NCBI RefSeq assembly: GCF_000971985.1
Contig: NZ_LAQQ01000002.1
Span: 620,001 to 684,000 of the forward strand
Length of the DNA: 64,000 nucleotides
Source of the DNA: Paenibacillus dauci
Lineage (GTDB): Bacteria > Bacillota > Bacilli > Paenibacillales > Paenibacillaceae
Direction: 5' to 3'
Within the stretch, counting starts at the first letter, position 1. The number at the start of each line of letters is the position of its first letter. Of the stretch, positions 15,127 to 24,411 are shown piece after piece. The notes beneath the pieces are model-generated. The model was not told the DNA's origin, ran no database searches, and saw only the letters and a program-made list of their open reading frames with translations. The translations under genes and the position numbers were made by a program.

Positions 15127-16773
15127 ATGGAGCGTATGCGCAAATATCAGCTGTTATTCAAACGGCAGGTACAGGAACAGCTTCAGAAAATGCTGGCTCC
15201 GGATGCCCGGACACCGGAGAGTGAAGTGTACCGCATGATTCATTCGATTAAAGGTACGGCAGGAACAATCGGTCTGCCTGGATGGTATGCAGAGGCTATT
15301 CGTTTGTTGATGGGATTTGAAGAGGAAGGAGAACGTCTTTTTACGAGCCGGCAGCTGGCAGGTATGCTGGAACCATTGATGGAGCTTTCCCGGATGACCG
15401 AGCAGGAGCTGGCTGCAGCCAGTCTGCCAGAAGCGATGGAAGAGGATAGTGTATTACAGCGTAATGTAGCTGCTTCAGGCACGGTGCTGGTGCTGGATGA
15501 TGATATTGGACTGCTGACCCTGCTCAAGGATGAGCTGGAAACACAGGGATTGATGGTACTGGCAACTCCCTATCCGGACAAGGCACTGCGATGGTTCTAT
15601 GATATGCAGCCTGATTGTCTGGTGCTGGATCTGGTTCTTCCGGATTCGCATGGATTTCGCTTTTTGAATCAGATTCATGAATTGTGTGAACTGCATCTGA
15701 TTCCGGTGATCATTATTAGTGCTCGCAGTGACAAGGCAACGCGGATGCGCGCTTATGAAGCGGGTGCAGATGAATTTATGGCCAAGCCGCTGGAACTGGA
15801 TGAATTCTCACTGCGCGTCCGTAAGCTGGTCGCCCGCAAAAGGAGGTTAAACCGACTGCTGATGCTGGATGAGAATACAGGCGCTTATACAATGAACATT
15901 CTTAATCAGCAGCTACCCAGGTTTGCCGGGCAGCGGACCGGAGCTAATCTGATTGCCGTTCATTTGCAGGGACTGCGCGGTTATAATGAGCAGATGGGGT
16001 ATGAAGCCGGAGATCGGCAGCTGCGCCGGTTCTCCGATTATATCCGGATGCAGCTCCGGGTAGAGGATATATGGGTACACGAGCGCTCGGGGCATTTCTA
16101 TCTGCTGCAGCCGGAGTTTACGCGGGAACAGAGCTTTGCCTTTATGGATAACCTGCTGCATATCAGTGATATGAAAAGTATGCTGGAGGAATCGAAGCTG
16201 GAGATAAGATATGCTATTTTACCAGTACAGGGTGATCCCAATGATCCGGGACTTGTCAGCGAAGCACTGACCCGGATCACCCGGATGCTGACTATGACCG
16301 AAGAGTACAGTGCTGGTGAGAGTAGTATGACTGAATCATTAATAGCAGCCCAGCCAAGCAGCAGCCAGCTGCCTATCCGGCTTGTAATTGTAGATGATGA
16401 TCCGTTAATTCGCAGCATTCTGGAACGTCAGCTGCGTGATATTGGCGGAGATCAGCCGCTTGAGCTGCGGACATATCCGGACGGTCTTGCCTTTATGGAT
16501 GATCCATGGAACGAAGAACCGGGGCGTTACCTGCTGATTCTGGATCGGATGATGCCGCGGATGAATGGAATGGAAGTGCTGGCACGGATTCGCTCCATGG
16601 CGCATTCCTCTTCGGTCTATACGGTGCTGATGCTGACGAGTATCGATAACGAACATGGAATAGCCGAAGCCATTCGGGTAGGAGCAGATGATTATATGAC
16701 CAAGCCATTCAGTATAGTGGAGCTCGAAGCACGGGTTCGCCGTCTATTGAACAAGGTATACATGAACAAGTGA
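15127..16773 (+). CDS. HPt-receiver-GGDEF-like-receiver signalling protein
   Basis: Cytoplasmic multidomain signalling protein, 548 residues. Domains: histidine phosphotransfer (1-100, HSIKGTAG with His39), receiver 1 (118-240; acidic DDD at 124-126, phosphoacceptor Asp168, Lys220), a GGDEF-like domain (245-400) and receiver 2 (417-545; DDD 423-425, Asp473, Lys526). In the GGDEF domain the fold is recognisable (LIAVHLQGLRGYNEQMGYEA) but the signature is replaced by HERSGHF, so diguanylate cyclase activity is not expected. Both receivers keep every key residue. It probably sits in a phosphorelay, taking phosphate at the receivers and passing it via HPt, or integrating two kinases. No kinase is adjacent; the nearest is at 6404-7612. 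Confidence 0.88.
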   Translation: MERMRKYQLLFKRQVQEQLQKMLAPDARTPESEVYRMIHSIKGTAGTIGLPGWYAEAIRLLMGFEEEGERLFTSRQLAGMLEPLMELSRMTEQELAAASLPEAMEEDSVLQRNVAASGTVLVLDDDIGLLTLLKDELETQGLMVLATPYPDKALRWFYDMQPDCLVLDLVLPDSHGFRFLNQIHELCELHLIPVIIISARSDKATRMRAYEAGADEFMAKPLELDEFSLRVRKLVARKRRLNRLLMLDENTGAYTMNILNQQLPRFAGQRTGANLIAVHLQGLRGYNEQMGYEAGDRQLRRFSDYIRMQLRVEDIWVHERSGHFYLLQPEFTREQSFAFMDNLLHISDMKSMLEESKLEIRYAILPVQGDPNDPGLVSEALTRITRMLTMTEEYSAGESSMTESLIAAQPSSSQLPIRLVIVDDDPLIRSILERQLRDIGGDQPLELRTYPDGLAFMDDPWNEEPGRYLLILDRMMPRMNGMEVLARIRSMAHSSSVYTVLMLTSIDNEHGIAEAIRVGADDYMTKPFSIVELEARVRRLLNKVYMNK

Positions 16774-16842
16774 AATCTGTGTTGGCATGCCCTATGGATG
16801 TGCGCCAGAAATAGGAGCGGTTACCCAAATACCAAAACAGGC

Positions 16843-16876
16843 AGCAAAAATAGACCGGAGCGAAAGCCCGGTCTAT
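16843..16876 (-). terminator. Terminator of the minus-strand GNAT gene
   Basis: The stem AATAGACCGG / CCGGTCTATT is followed on the minus strand by TTTTTGC. The plus strand has no T tract after it, so it serves the leftward gene. Confidence 0.8.
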
Positions 16877-16935
16877 TGGAGTTGATACCGAAAGATAACA
16901 GATATTTGAGAGATATTATATCAAAGGACAGCTGT

Positions 16936-17484
16936 CTAGCGCTTCAGCTTCCATTCCTGCTGCAGCATGCCATAGACGGCATGATCCACATAACCCGATG
17001 GCAGCAGTTCGGTCTCGCGTATAATGCCTTCGAGAATAAAGCCCAGACGTTCCGGGACAGCGCGGCTCCGCTTGTTGGCGGTGGCGCAGCGTACTTCGAC
17101 CCGGTGCAGGTTCAGCTCCAGCAGTGCATAGTCAACCATTACACGCAGCGCGGAGGTTACCAGGCCATGTCCCTGATAATTCTCGCCCAGCCAGTAGCCG
17201 ATTCCAACTGTACGGTGATTCCAGTTAATCTCGTGGAATCCGATAATGCCAGCCAGCTGATCCTTGTACCAGATGCCAGCAGTGAAGCCGCCATTTTCCA
17301 TCGATTGGGTCAGTGCAGCGCGAACGTAGTCTTCGCTTGCCTGAACCGATGTCGTCGCATCGACCCATGATAGCCACTGGCGGAGATAGGAACGCGATTG
17401 GTCGATCAGCTGGTAAATATGTCGGGCATGGGCAGGCTCCAGCGGCCTCAGCTCCGTGTCATCATCCAATATATATGTAAACAT
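16936..17484 (-). CDS. RimJ/RimL-type GNAT acetyltransferase
   Basis: Cytoplasmic acetyltransferase of 182 residues, close to the B. subtilis YdaF type. The N-terminus TELRPLEPAHARHIYQLID, GIGYWLGENYQGHGLVTSAL (acetyl-CoA loop Q-G-H-G) and the ending NKRSRAVPERLGFILEGIIRE are characteristic; in most relatives the last block reads N..S..V.EKLGF. The start is ATG 17484 behind GAGAGG; the frame extends to 17532 but the extra 16 residues lack a ribosome site and homology. It lies 48 bp downstream of the DUF2164 gene on the same strand and probably shares its transcript. Acceptor unknown: a ribosomal protein N-terminus or a small amine. Confidence 0.88.
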   Translation of the reverse strand: MFTYILDDDTELRPLEPAHARHIYQLIDQSRSYLRQWLSWVDATTSVQASEDYVRAALTQSMENGGFTAGIWYKDQLAGIIGFHEINWNHRTVGIGYWLGENYQGHGLVTSALRVMVDYALLELNLHRVEVRCATANKRSRAVPERLGFILEGIIRETELLPSGYVDHAVYGMLQQEWKLKR

Positions 17485-17532
17485 GCGGGAAATTCCTCTC
17501 TTTCCTGAATAAAATATCGGCAGCATTCGCAT

Positions 17533-17790
17533 CTAGCGTGGCCGGAGTGGAGAACGCTGTTCCAGCGCGTAGATGTCTTCTTCCAGTCCTGCCATACGCT
17601 CATTGACGAGTGTGCGGCAGTCCGATAAGGCCTGATTATACACATGGGGACCGGCAGATTTCAAAAAGAAATCCAGGACCGTATCAGCAGCGAGTTCACC
17701 GATACGTTCTCCCCGTTCCATTTCAAAAAACTGTTGGATATCTGCGATCAGCAGTTCGCGGGTGTCCCGTGGTAGTTTTAAAGGTTGCAT
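17533..17790 (-). CDS. DUF2164 family protein
   Basis: Small cytoplasmic protein of 85 residues: KLPRDTRELLIADIQQFFEM.RGE.IGELAADTVLDFFLKSAGPHVYNQ is the DUF2164 pattern. Function unknown. The start is chosen as ATG 17790, six bases after AGGAGG; the ATG at 17796 directly abuts the ribosome site. It is co-directional with the downstream acetyltransferase. Confidence 0.85.
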   Translation of the reverse strand: MQPLKLPRDTRELLIADIQQFFEMERGERIGELAADTVLDFFLKSAGPHVYNQALSDCRTLVNERMAGLEEDIYALEQRSPLRPR

Positions 17791-17914
17791 AAACATCCTC
17801 CTACAGGCGATTTAACTTATATGCTACCGTATTCACTGCGTTCCGTCAAAGTCATTTAGCCGCAATTATAGCGTTTGCAGGCAGGACTGGAGTCGCTTCA
17901 TGAAGGCGCTATCC

Positions 17915-17942
17915 TTGCCTAAGTTTTCAGAACCGTTATAAT
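17915..17942 (+). promoter_or_regulatory. glnS promoter
   Basis: TTGCCT (17915-17920), 16-bp spacer, TATAAT (17937-17942), 45 nt before the chosen start codon. The leader is too short for a T-box. Confidence 0.65.
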
Positions 17943-17986
17943 AGATTTATTCGCAACAGAAACTGAACGACGAAAGGTTGATAGGC

Positions 17987-19687
17987 GTGGAGAACCATAA
18001 TTTGACTCCTTCTAATTTTATTAAGACCATCATTAACGAAGACCTGAAGTCCGGCAAGGTGAACAAAGTGGTCACCCGCTTCCCGCCGGAACCGAACGGT
18101 TATCTTCATATCGGACATGCCAAAGCGATCTGGGTCAACTTTGCACTGGCGGATGAATTCGGCGGCAAGACGCATCTGCGCTTTGACGATACGAACCCTG
18201 CCAAGGAAGACGAAGAATATGTACATTCTATTGAAGAAGACGTCAAATGGCTGGGTTATGAATGGGAAGGCAAGTACTTTGCTTCCGACTATTTTGACTT
18301 TATGTATGAAAAAGCAGAGCTGCTGATCAATAAAGGGCTCGCTTATGTAGATGATCAGTCTGCCGACGAGATTCGTGTGTCACGTGGAACATTGACTGAA
18401 CCAGGTAAAGACAGCCCGTACCGTAATCGCAGTGTGGAAGAGAACCTGGAACTGTTCCGCCAGATGCGTGAAGGCAAGTTCGCCAACGGCGAAAAAGTGC
18501 TGCGTGCCAAGATCGATATGACATCGCCCAACATCAATATGCGGGATCCGGTTATCTACCGTATCGCTCATCTGGAGCATCACAACACAGGCGGCAAATG
18601 GTGCATCTATCCAATGTATACTTTTGCCCATCCACTGGAAGATGCGTACGAGAATATTACGCACTCCCTCTGTACAGTGGAGTTCGAGGATCAGCGTCCA
18701 TTCTATGACTGGATTATTCGTGAATGTGAAGTGAATGCCGAGCCGCATCAATATGAATACGGTCGCCTGAATCTCGCTCAGACACTGACCAGCAAGCGCA
18801 AGCTCAAGCTGCTCGTGGACGAGAAGATCGTCGATGGCTGGGATGATCCGCGTATGCCGACGATCTCTGGTATGCGTCGCCGCGGCTTTACACCGGAAGC
18901 TCTGCGCTCCTTTGTATACGAGACCGGCATTTCCAAAAGTCAGGGGATTGTAGATCTGCAAATGCTGGACCACTTTGTCCGTGAAGATCTCAAGCTGCGT
19001 GTGCCGCGTACGATGGGTGTACTGCGTCCGCTCAAAGTAGTAATCACCAACTATCCGGAAGGACAAGTGGAGATGCTGGATGCAGAGAATAACCCCGAGA
19101 ACGAAGAGATGGGTATCCGTCAGATTCCATTTTCCCGTGAGATTTATATCGAGCAGGACGACTTTATGGAAGAGCCGCCAAGCAAATACCATCGTCTGTT
19201 CCCTGGTAATGAAGTGCGCCTGAAGCATGCGTACTTTATCAAATGTAACGAATTTATCAAAGACGAAGATGGCAATGTGGTAGAGATTCACTGTACCTAC
19301 GATCCAGAGACCAAGAGCGGTACCGGCTTTACCGGCCGCAAAGTTAAAGGAACGATTCACTGGGTGGAGGCGACTCAGGCTGTACCTGCCGAATTCCGTC
19401 TGTATGAGCCGCTGATCAAAGCGGAAGAGGAAGAACTGGTAGAAGAAACAAGCGGCGGCAATGACGATATCCCGGAGAAAACATTCCTGGATTCGATCAA
19501 TCCGAACTCGCTGGAAGTGGTACACGGATTCGTGGAGCCTGGACTCAAAAACTCCGAAGCGTATGACCGTTATCAATTTTTCCGTCATGGCTATTTCAGT
19601 GCCGATCCGAAATACACCATGCCTGGAGACCCGGTATTTAACCTGGTCGTATCCATGAAGAGCTCGTTCAAAATGCCAAAAGCCTGA
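17987..19687 (+). CDS. glnS: Glutaminyl-tRNA synthetase
   Basis: Class I aminoacyl-tRNA synthetase charging tRNA-Gln directly with glutamine; 566 residues, matching bacterial GlnRS length. The catalytic core has HIGH (41-44) in [15 protein letters not shown], the GlnRS-type FDDTNPAKE, and the second signature as TSKRKL. The C-terminal beta-barrel anticodon-binding region (about 340-560) is complete and rules out a GluQ-type fragment. The start is GTG 17987, nine bases after AAAGG; a TTG at 17978 is too near that site. Many Bacillota instead rely on GatCAB; a GlnRS of this kind is a feature of Paenibacillus and relatives. Monocistronic, with its own promoter and terminator. Confidence 0.95.
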   Translation: MENHNLTPSNFIKTIINEDLKSGKVNKVVTRFPPEPNGYLHIGHAKAIWVNFALADEFGGKTHLRFDDTNPAKEDEEYVHSIEEDVKWLGYEWEGKYFASDYFDFMYEKAELLINKGLAYVDDQSADEIRVSRGTLTEPGKDSPYRNRSVEENLELFRQMREGKFANGEKVLRAKIDMTSPNINMRDPVIYRIAHLEHHNTGGKWCIYPMYTFAHPLEDAYENITHSLCTVEFEDQRPFYDWIIRECEVNAEPHQYEYGRLNLAQTLTSKRKLKLLVDEKIVDGWDDPRMPTISGMRRRGFTPEALRSFVYETGISKSQGIVDLQMLDHFVREDLKLRVPRTMGVLRPLKVVITNYPEGQVEMLDAENNPENEEMGIRQIPFSREIYIEQDDFMEEPPSKYHRLFPGNEVRLKHAYFIKCNEFIKDEDGNVVEIHCTYDPETKSGTGFTGRKVKGTIHWVEATQAVPAEFRLYEPLIKAEEEELVEETSGGNDDIPEKTFLDSINPNSLEVVHGFVEPGLKNSEAYDRYQFFRHGYFSADPKYTMPGDPVFNLVVSMKSSFKMPKA

Positions 19688-19730
19688 TCCGGGCAGGGCC
19701 TTTTATAAATGAATAAAGTAACATCAACAC

Positions 19731-19766
19731 AAAAAGCCGGACTGTACAAACAGTTCCGGCTTTTTT
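19731..19766. terminator. Bidirectional terminator after glnS
   Basis: AAAAAGCCGGACTG and CAGTTCCGGCTTTTTT pair around a 6-nt loop with one bulge. It serves glnS and the convergent MFS gene. Confidence 0.85.
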
Positions 19767-19929
19767 GCTTGGGTTCGAGTATCCATAAGAAATATGAAGA
19801 CGATCAATTCTATTTATACTCATCAATTCGATTCATCTGGTGGAAGATACAAGTTTGCGATTAGTGAGGAGTTATAGAAATAGTCAATGAAAACGAATGT
19901 CTGCACACGAATTATCGGATTGGTTTGTA

Positions 19930-21126
19930 TTAATCTTCATCCGGCAGTTCGTATCCGGTACGGCGTACATTTATCCACATTATTATAAATCCTACCGCTC
20001 CGCTAAACGACAGCAGCATGCCAACCAGATACATCTGTTCGGAGCCAAAGTTCTGGAACAGCCATCCGCCGAGGAACCCGGCGATCACTCCGGCAAGTCC
20101 GCTCCAGGTCATCGTATAAATGGCCTGTCCGGAGCTGCGAAAACGATTGGGTACAAACATCATCGTCAGCTGGGTACCGACATAGAAGTAACCGCCAAAC
20201 GTAACAGCATGCAGTAGCTGGATAAATACGACCTGCATTGGACTGACGGCTTCGGCCATCAGCAGCCAGCGCAGCGTGAACAGAATACTCACAATCGCCA
20301 GCCAGCCCAGCATAAAGGAAATGCGGCGCTTCAGAAACCGGTCAAACAGCAAAAACAATACCGCTTCAAAAATCGACGAGGCGAACACGGCCCAGCCGAC
20401 CATGCCTTTGCTGCCTCCCAGTTCAATCACATAGAGAGAGAGAAACGTGCTGTTCATCATATTGGGAATAGAGACGAGTACTCCGAGTACGATAAAGCCG
20501 ACAAAGTAGCCGTTACCGCTGAACTGCCGCAGTGCACTCCAGCTCAGGGAAGCAGCTCCACCAGGCGAACGGGTCTGCGGAGGCATAATCAGCATCAGTC
20601 CGATAGCCACAAGGAGCAGTACGGTAAACACAATGCCGATTTTGGACACACCGAGATGATCGATCACCGGGCCGGCAGCTACAGCAGTGAGCGCCCAACC
20701 CAGTGAGCCGTACAACCGAAAACCGCCGAACTTATGCGGCGTACCATCGATATAATTGAGGATCAGCGTGCTGGTCTGTGCAAACATCGGTGTCTGGAAA
20801 AAGAAAAAACAGGCCATAACGATATATATCAGCGTGTAATTATGTACATGAAATACCATTTGTACAAGCAGCAGCGTACCGGTCATCATAATCAGCAGAA
20901 TCAATCTTGTATTTTGCAGCCGATCGCTGTAGTATCCCCAGAATGGATTGGCAAATAGCGAAATAAAAGGACCAATCGCCATCAGCGCGCCAATCTGGCT
21001 CTGGCTCATACCTATATCCTGCAAATACAGCTGGAAGAAACTTGTGAAAATAACCATCGTTCCATATATGAAAAAAGTATACCAACGAAGGGAGAAGAAT
21101 GCAGGCGAAGACGAATGTGAACGCAT
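19930..21126 (-). CDS. MFS transporter, HcaT/YwbF-like
   Basis: Major facilitator permease of 398 residues with 12 predicted helices. The N-terminus SLRWYTFFIYGTMVIFTSFF, the loop GYYSDRLQNTRL, and the block FGGFRLYGSLGWALTA are typical of the LacY/NupG-like branch that includes HcaT and B. subtilis YwbF (putative organic acid, nucleoside or sugar import). The start is ATG 21126; GAAAGGA lies about 12 nt upstream, a rather long spacing. It is divergent from mobA and ends at the shared terminator with glnS. Substrate unknown. Confidence 0.85.
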   Translation of the reverse strand: MRSHSSSPAFFSLRWYTFFIYGTMVIFTSFFQLYLQDIGMSQSQIGALMAIGPFISLFANPFWGYYSDRLQNTRLILLIMMTGTLLLVQMVFHVHNYTLIYIVMACFFFFQTPMFAQTSTLILNYIDGTPHKFGGFRLYGSLGWALTAVAAGPVIDHLGVSKIGIVFTVLLLVAIGLMLIMPPQTRSPGGAASLSWSALRQFSGNGYFVGFIVLGVLVSIPNMMNSTFLSLYVIELGGSKGMVGWAVFASSIFEAVLFLLFDRFLKRRISFMLGWLAIVSILFTLRWLLMAEAVSPMQVVFIQLLHAVTFGGYFYVGTQLTMMFVPNRFRSSGQAIYTMTWSGLAGVIAGFLGGWLFQNFGSEQMYLVGMLLSFSGAVGFIIMWINVRRTGYELPDED

Positions 21127-21404
21127 GGAAGGCCAATCCTTTCCGAGAACTTTTAGTTCACTGTATCATTTGTTGAAAGGGGATACAAACCATTTTGGGT
21201 GAATTTCGGCTAACGATGGATTCGTGATTACTCTGCTGTCACCTTTTTGCAATAATCAACTTGGTACTATCGGATGTGGAAGGGCTGAACAGTGTGCCAG
21301 CAGTATCAAAGCAAGAATGAAGTATACTGTTAGCAGGAAGACAACGAGGCAAATCAAGTTCAATCCAGAACCATCTATCAAGCTGAACAAGAGGAAGTGC
21401 GAAC

Positions 21405-22070
21405 ATGAACCGAAAAGAAAAAAAGTACAGCGATACCGCTGGCATTATTCTGGCTGGTGGACAGTCACGGCGTATGGGTACAGACAAAGCCCTGCTGAAG
21501 ATCGGCAATAGCAGTGTAATCGAGCGGGTTGTATCGGCACTTCAGCCCTGTGTATCACAGCTCTGTCTGGCAGCAGCGACTGATCGCAGCTATGATTTTT
21601 TGCAGCTGCCGATCGCCGAGGATTCATTTCCCGGTCAGGGGCCATTATCCGGATTGTATGCAGGTATGAGCAGTCTGGATGCACAGTGGTATGTGCTCAG
21701 CGCCTGCGATCTGCCTTTTGCCAGTACACGGTTGCTGGAGATCATGCTGGAGCGTGTACACACACGGGCTCAGGAGGACGAGCCGATACAGGTAATCCTA
21801 CCGACGCATGAAGGCCGCCATCATCCCCTGTATGCAGTCTATCATCGCAGTGTCTATGCCTCGCTAGAGATTGCACTACGCAGCGGACAGCTCAGGGTAA
21901 TGGACTGGCTGCATCAACATACCGTCGCCGAACTGCCGCTTGCAGAGCTGCTGATAGAACGCAGTGAATCTCATGATGATCTGTCTCCCTGGTGTCTGCA
22001 TAATATGAACGACCCTGCAGCCTATCAACTGGCACTGCAGCATATAGATAGCAATCATAATGTTCATTAA
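21405..22070 (+). CDS. mobA: Molybdenum cofactor guanylyltransferase
   Basis: Transfers GMP from GTP to molybdopterin to make the guanine-dinucleotide form of the cofactor; 221 residues, cytoplasmic. The nucleotide-binding signature LAGGQSRRMGTDKALL (about 16-31) is intact, as are the PGQGPLSGL segment and ACDLPF (metal-binding Asp, about 101). The C-terminal tail is a little longer than usual. The start is ATG 21405 behind AGAGGAAG. The next gene encodes a TorD-type chaperone for molybdoenzymes, so this is part of a molybdoenzyme maturation locus, although no molybdoenzyme structural gene or other cofactor gene is in the window. Confidence 0.92.
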   Translation: MNRKEKKYSDTAGIILAGGQSRRMGTDKALLKIGNSSVIERVVSALQPCVSQLCLAAATDRSYDFLQLPIAEDSFPGQGPLSGLYAGMSSLDAQWYVLSACDLPFASTRLLEIMLERVHTRAQEDEPIQVILPTHEGRHHPLYAVYHRSVYASLEIALRSGQLRVMDWLHQHTVAELPLAELLIERSESHDDLSPWCLHNMNDPAAYQLALQHIDSNHNVH

Positions 22071-22315
22071 TTGGTAAAGCATAGACAGATGAAAAGGCAT
22101 GGTATGAACAGATGGAGCGGATCCGCCGATAAACATGACTATTTTATGAACGTATGGCGATTCGCCCCCTATTTATACCAAATTCGGGTACAATAAAAAT
22201 AAGAAATACAATATTCAATTTTGACAGAATCTTATATATAAATGTAGACAGATGACGCTGACAAGTCGCTTATTACCGTAATTGGTTGCTCTGTTGCAAG
22301 CGCTGACATATCATA

Positions 22316-22331
22316 AGTGAATAATATCACA
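22316..22331 (+). promoter_or_regulatory. FNR/Rex-like palindrome at the torD-type gene
   Basis: AGTGA-ATAATA-TCACA matches the FNR box TGTGA-N6-TCACA at 9 of 10 positions and Rex at 11 of 14. It runs into the ribosome binding site, a position suited to repression rather than FNR activation. Confidence 0.4.
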
Positions 22332-22345
22332 AGGAGTGTATTCTC

Positions 22346-23014
22346 ATGACAGTAAAGATGGAAACATGCATGAAGACAGATTGGTTGTACAGCCGGGTCA
22401 TGACCTACCGTTTGCTGAGCGAAATGCTGCAGCGGCGTCCTACGCTATCCAAGCTGATTGAATGGCGCAAGGAAGCTGGACGTATCCGGATTCTGTCCGG
22501 GCAAAGCAATCCGCTGATTAGTATGCTTGAGAATATACCTCTGACCAATATTATTCAGTATGCTTATGATGAGTGTGTGCAATATGATCAACTGTTCACC
22601 GAACAGCGGCTGCCGCATCATCCGCGCGCATCGGAATATCTGCTCAGTGAGCAGGAACGCTGGAGCTATGAAGCTACGCTGAATTCCATTTATGCACGGG
22701 CAGGTATTGCTTTTAAAAAGATGGGTCAGGAGACCGATGATCATATCGGCATTGAACTGGAATTTATGTCATTGCTGGCAGAGCGCATGGCCGAGAACGA
22801 GGGCAATATACTGGAACAGCATACAGCGATTAAGGCACAGGCTGATTTTCTCGAAAATTATATGCTGCCCTGGGTACCGGCATTTTGCCACGAACTGGAT
22901 GCCGCCGCAGATCATACACTGTACCAGACCTGGGCAGAGACCGTATCTGCTTATCTGAATGAAGATCTGCATAATCTGCGTGTATATGCTGCCGAGCAGC
23001 AGCTGTTCCGCTAA
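22346..23014 (+). CDS. TorD/DmsD-type molybdoenzyme chaperone
   Basis: Cytoplasmic all-helical chaperone of 222 residues that binds the twin-arginine signal or apo-form of a molybdopterin oxidoreductase until the cofactor is inserted. The signature helix HIGIELEFMSLLAERM (about 133-148) is the TorD-family H..vEL.FM motif; ASEYLLSEQERWSYE corresponds to the family's second conserved block. The start is ATG 22346, eight bases after AAGGAG. Its neighbour mobA supports the role. The client (DMSO/TMAO-type reductase, nitrate reductase or formate dehydrogenase) is not encoded here. A palindromic TGTGA-like box overlaps the ribosome site. Confidence 0.82.
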   Translation: MTVKMETCMKTDWLYSRVMTYRLLSEMLQRRPTLSKLIEWRKEAGRIRILSGQSNPLISMLENIPLTNIIQYAYDECVQYDQLFTEQRLPHHPRASEYLLSEQERWSYEATLNSIYARAGIAFKKMGQETDDHIGIELEFMSLLAERMAENEGNILEQHTAIKAQADFLENYMLPWVPAFCHELDAAADHTLYQTWAETVSAYLNEDLHNLRVYAAEQQLFR

Positions 23015-23210
23015 TCGCTGTTATACCGATCGGACAGTCGATTCCTTTCATTTTATTCATAAAGCAGCCGAATGATGCAGTACAAGACGGATAGACGCTT
23101 ACAATATGATCTATTCTCTGTTATCTGAACATTTATATTTGCCAAAATCATCTTAAAAAGGCGTCAAACCGACAGGTACTGTCCAATGATAACTAAAGGG
23201 GGATACCGCC

Positions 23211-23411
23211 TTGCATACGTACCGATGCTTGAAGTCAAAAATTGTCGTCAAGTCACTCGAGCAGGTCAGGGAATTTCCATCGCTGGACTGGGCCCGGCAG
23301 TATGCACTTCGGGAACTGGTCCCTGATGAGATCAACTTTGTTATCCGGGATAATGATACCGGTGAGATTTTTATGGATGTCCGATTTGGTTCACATACAA
23401 ATGTCCCCTGA
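23211..23411 (+). CDS. Small conserved-looking hypothetical protein
   Basis: A 66-residue protein beginning with TTG 23211, nine bases after AAAGGGGG, a strong ribosome site that supports reality. No membrane segment or signal; composition is that of a small soluble alpha/beta protein (DWARQYALRELVPDEINFV, NDTGEIFMDVRFG). I do not recognise a family. Its stop codon lies inside a hairpin shared with the convergent PfkB kinase gene. Confidence 0.65.
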   Translation: MHTYRCLKSKIVVKSLEQVREFPSLDWARQYALRELVPDEINFVIRDNDTGEIFMDVRFGSHTNVP

Positions 23412-23428
23412 GCCTCAGGCTTCAGGGG
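23405..23428. terminator. Hairpin between convergent genes
   Basis: CCCCTGA and TCAGGGG (with GCCTcAGGC inside) form a compact stem overlapping the stop codon of the small gene. T tracts are weak on both sides, so termination is possible but not certain. Confidence 0.45.
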
Positions 23429-24362
23429 TTATTTGTATCTGTGTGCCGATGTGCTGCACATCATCCAGATCAATCATGCCGGCAGCAGGCTGCAGAGCGC
23501 AAGCACTGCCGCAGGAAGAACCAAGACGCAGCATATCGACAAAGGAACCGCCGCGGCTGGCAGCAGTCACCATTCCGGCAGCCATGGCATCTCCGCTGCC
23601 CAGTGCACTGATAATCTGCAATTCTGGAACCCGAATGCGGTAAAAACGACCGCTTTCCCGTTCGGCAGCCACAGCGCCATCTGCTCCCAGAGAGATCGTC
23701 GCCATCGAGCTGCCTTGATCCAGCATCGCGGTTAACGCCTGCCGTAGCTGTTCTGGCGAAGGAGGCAGTCCGCCTGTGACAATACCCGCCCAGTCGCAAG
23801 CTTCCTGAGCATTAGGCTTGATCAGATCGGGTGCTGCTGCAATACCATGGTGCAGAGCTGCACCGCTGCTGTCGAGAGCGGTACGTGCTCCGGAGTCACG
23901 GGCAATACCGATCAGCCGGGCATACAGATCCTCCGGACATCCCTGCGGGAGACTGCCGGAGAACAGTACCCAGTCCGATTGGGAGGCCAGTGTCTCGAGC
24001 GTACGTGACAGCTGCTCGATCTGTACGGAAGTTACCAGCGGACCGGGCTCGATCAGCTCGGTCTGTGTCTGCTGCTGCTGTTCCAGAATCGTAATGGCCA
24101 GCCTTGTCTCGCCATCGGCTTCGGTGAACTGGCAGTCCACCTGTGCTCTTGCCAGCAGATGCTGCATTTTCTGCCCATTGTAACCGGCAGTGAAACCGGC
24201 CGCAGTTACCGGCTCTCCGAGCTGGCGAATGACCCGGGCGGCATTGACGCCTTTGCCTCCCGGCAGTGTCAGTCCCGGTACGCGGTGTACGTGGTTCATT
24301 TGCAAAGAAGGGATCTGGTAAATGATATCCAGTGCTGCATTAAGAGTTACAGTCGTAATCAT
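23415..24362 (-). CDS. PfkB-family hexose phosphate kinase (1-phosphofructokinase-like)
   Basis: Sugar kinase of 315 residues, cytoplasmic, of the FruK/LacC subgroup: TVTLNAALDIIYQI at the N-terminus, the substrate lid GGKGVNAARVIRQLG (about 35-49), FSGSLPQG (about 134) and the catalytic ALGSGDAMAAG (Asp near 254). FruK-type members use fructose 1-phosphate and LacC-type use tagatose 6-phosphate. Here there is no PTS, DeoR regulator or aldolase alongside, so the substrate is open. The start is ATG 24362 behind AAAGGCGG. It follows the SMR genes on the same strand with a 50-nt gap but is separated from them by orientation order: it is the last gene of that leftward run. Confidence 0.87.
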   Translation of the reverse strand: MITTVTLNAALDIIYQIPSLQMNHVHRVPGLTLPGGKGVNAARVIRQLGEPVTAAGFTAGYNGQKMQHLLARAQVDCQFTEADGETRLAITILEQQQQTQTELIEPGPLVTSVQIEQLSRTLETLASQSDWVLFSGSLPQGCPEDLYARLIGIARDSGARTALDSSGAALHHGIAAAPDLIKPNAQEACDWAGIVTGGLPPSPEQLRQALTAMLDQGSSMATISLGADGAVAAERESGRFYRIRVPELQIISALGSGDAMAAGMVTAASRGGSFVDMLRLGSSCGSACALQPAAGMIDLDDVQHIGTQIQITPEA

Positions 24363-24411
24363 AAAGCCACCGCCTTTTACCGGAAATTCGCAGACCGCTC
24401 GCAGTGTCTGC

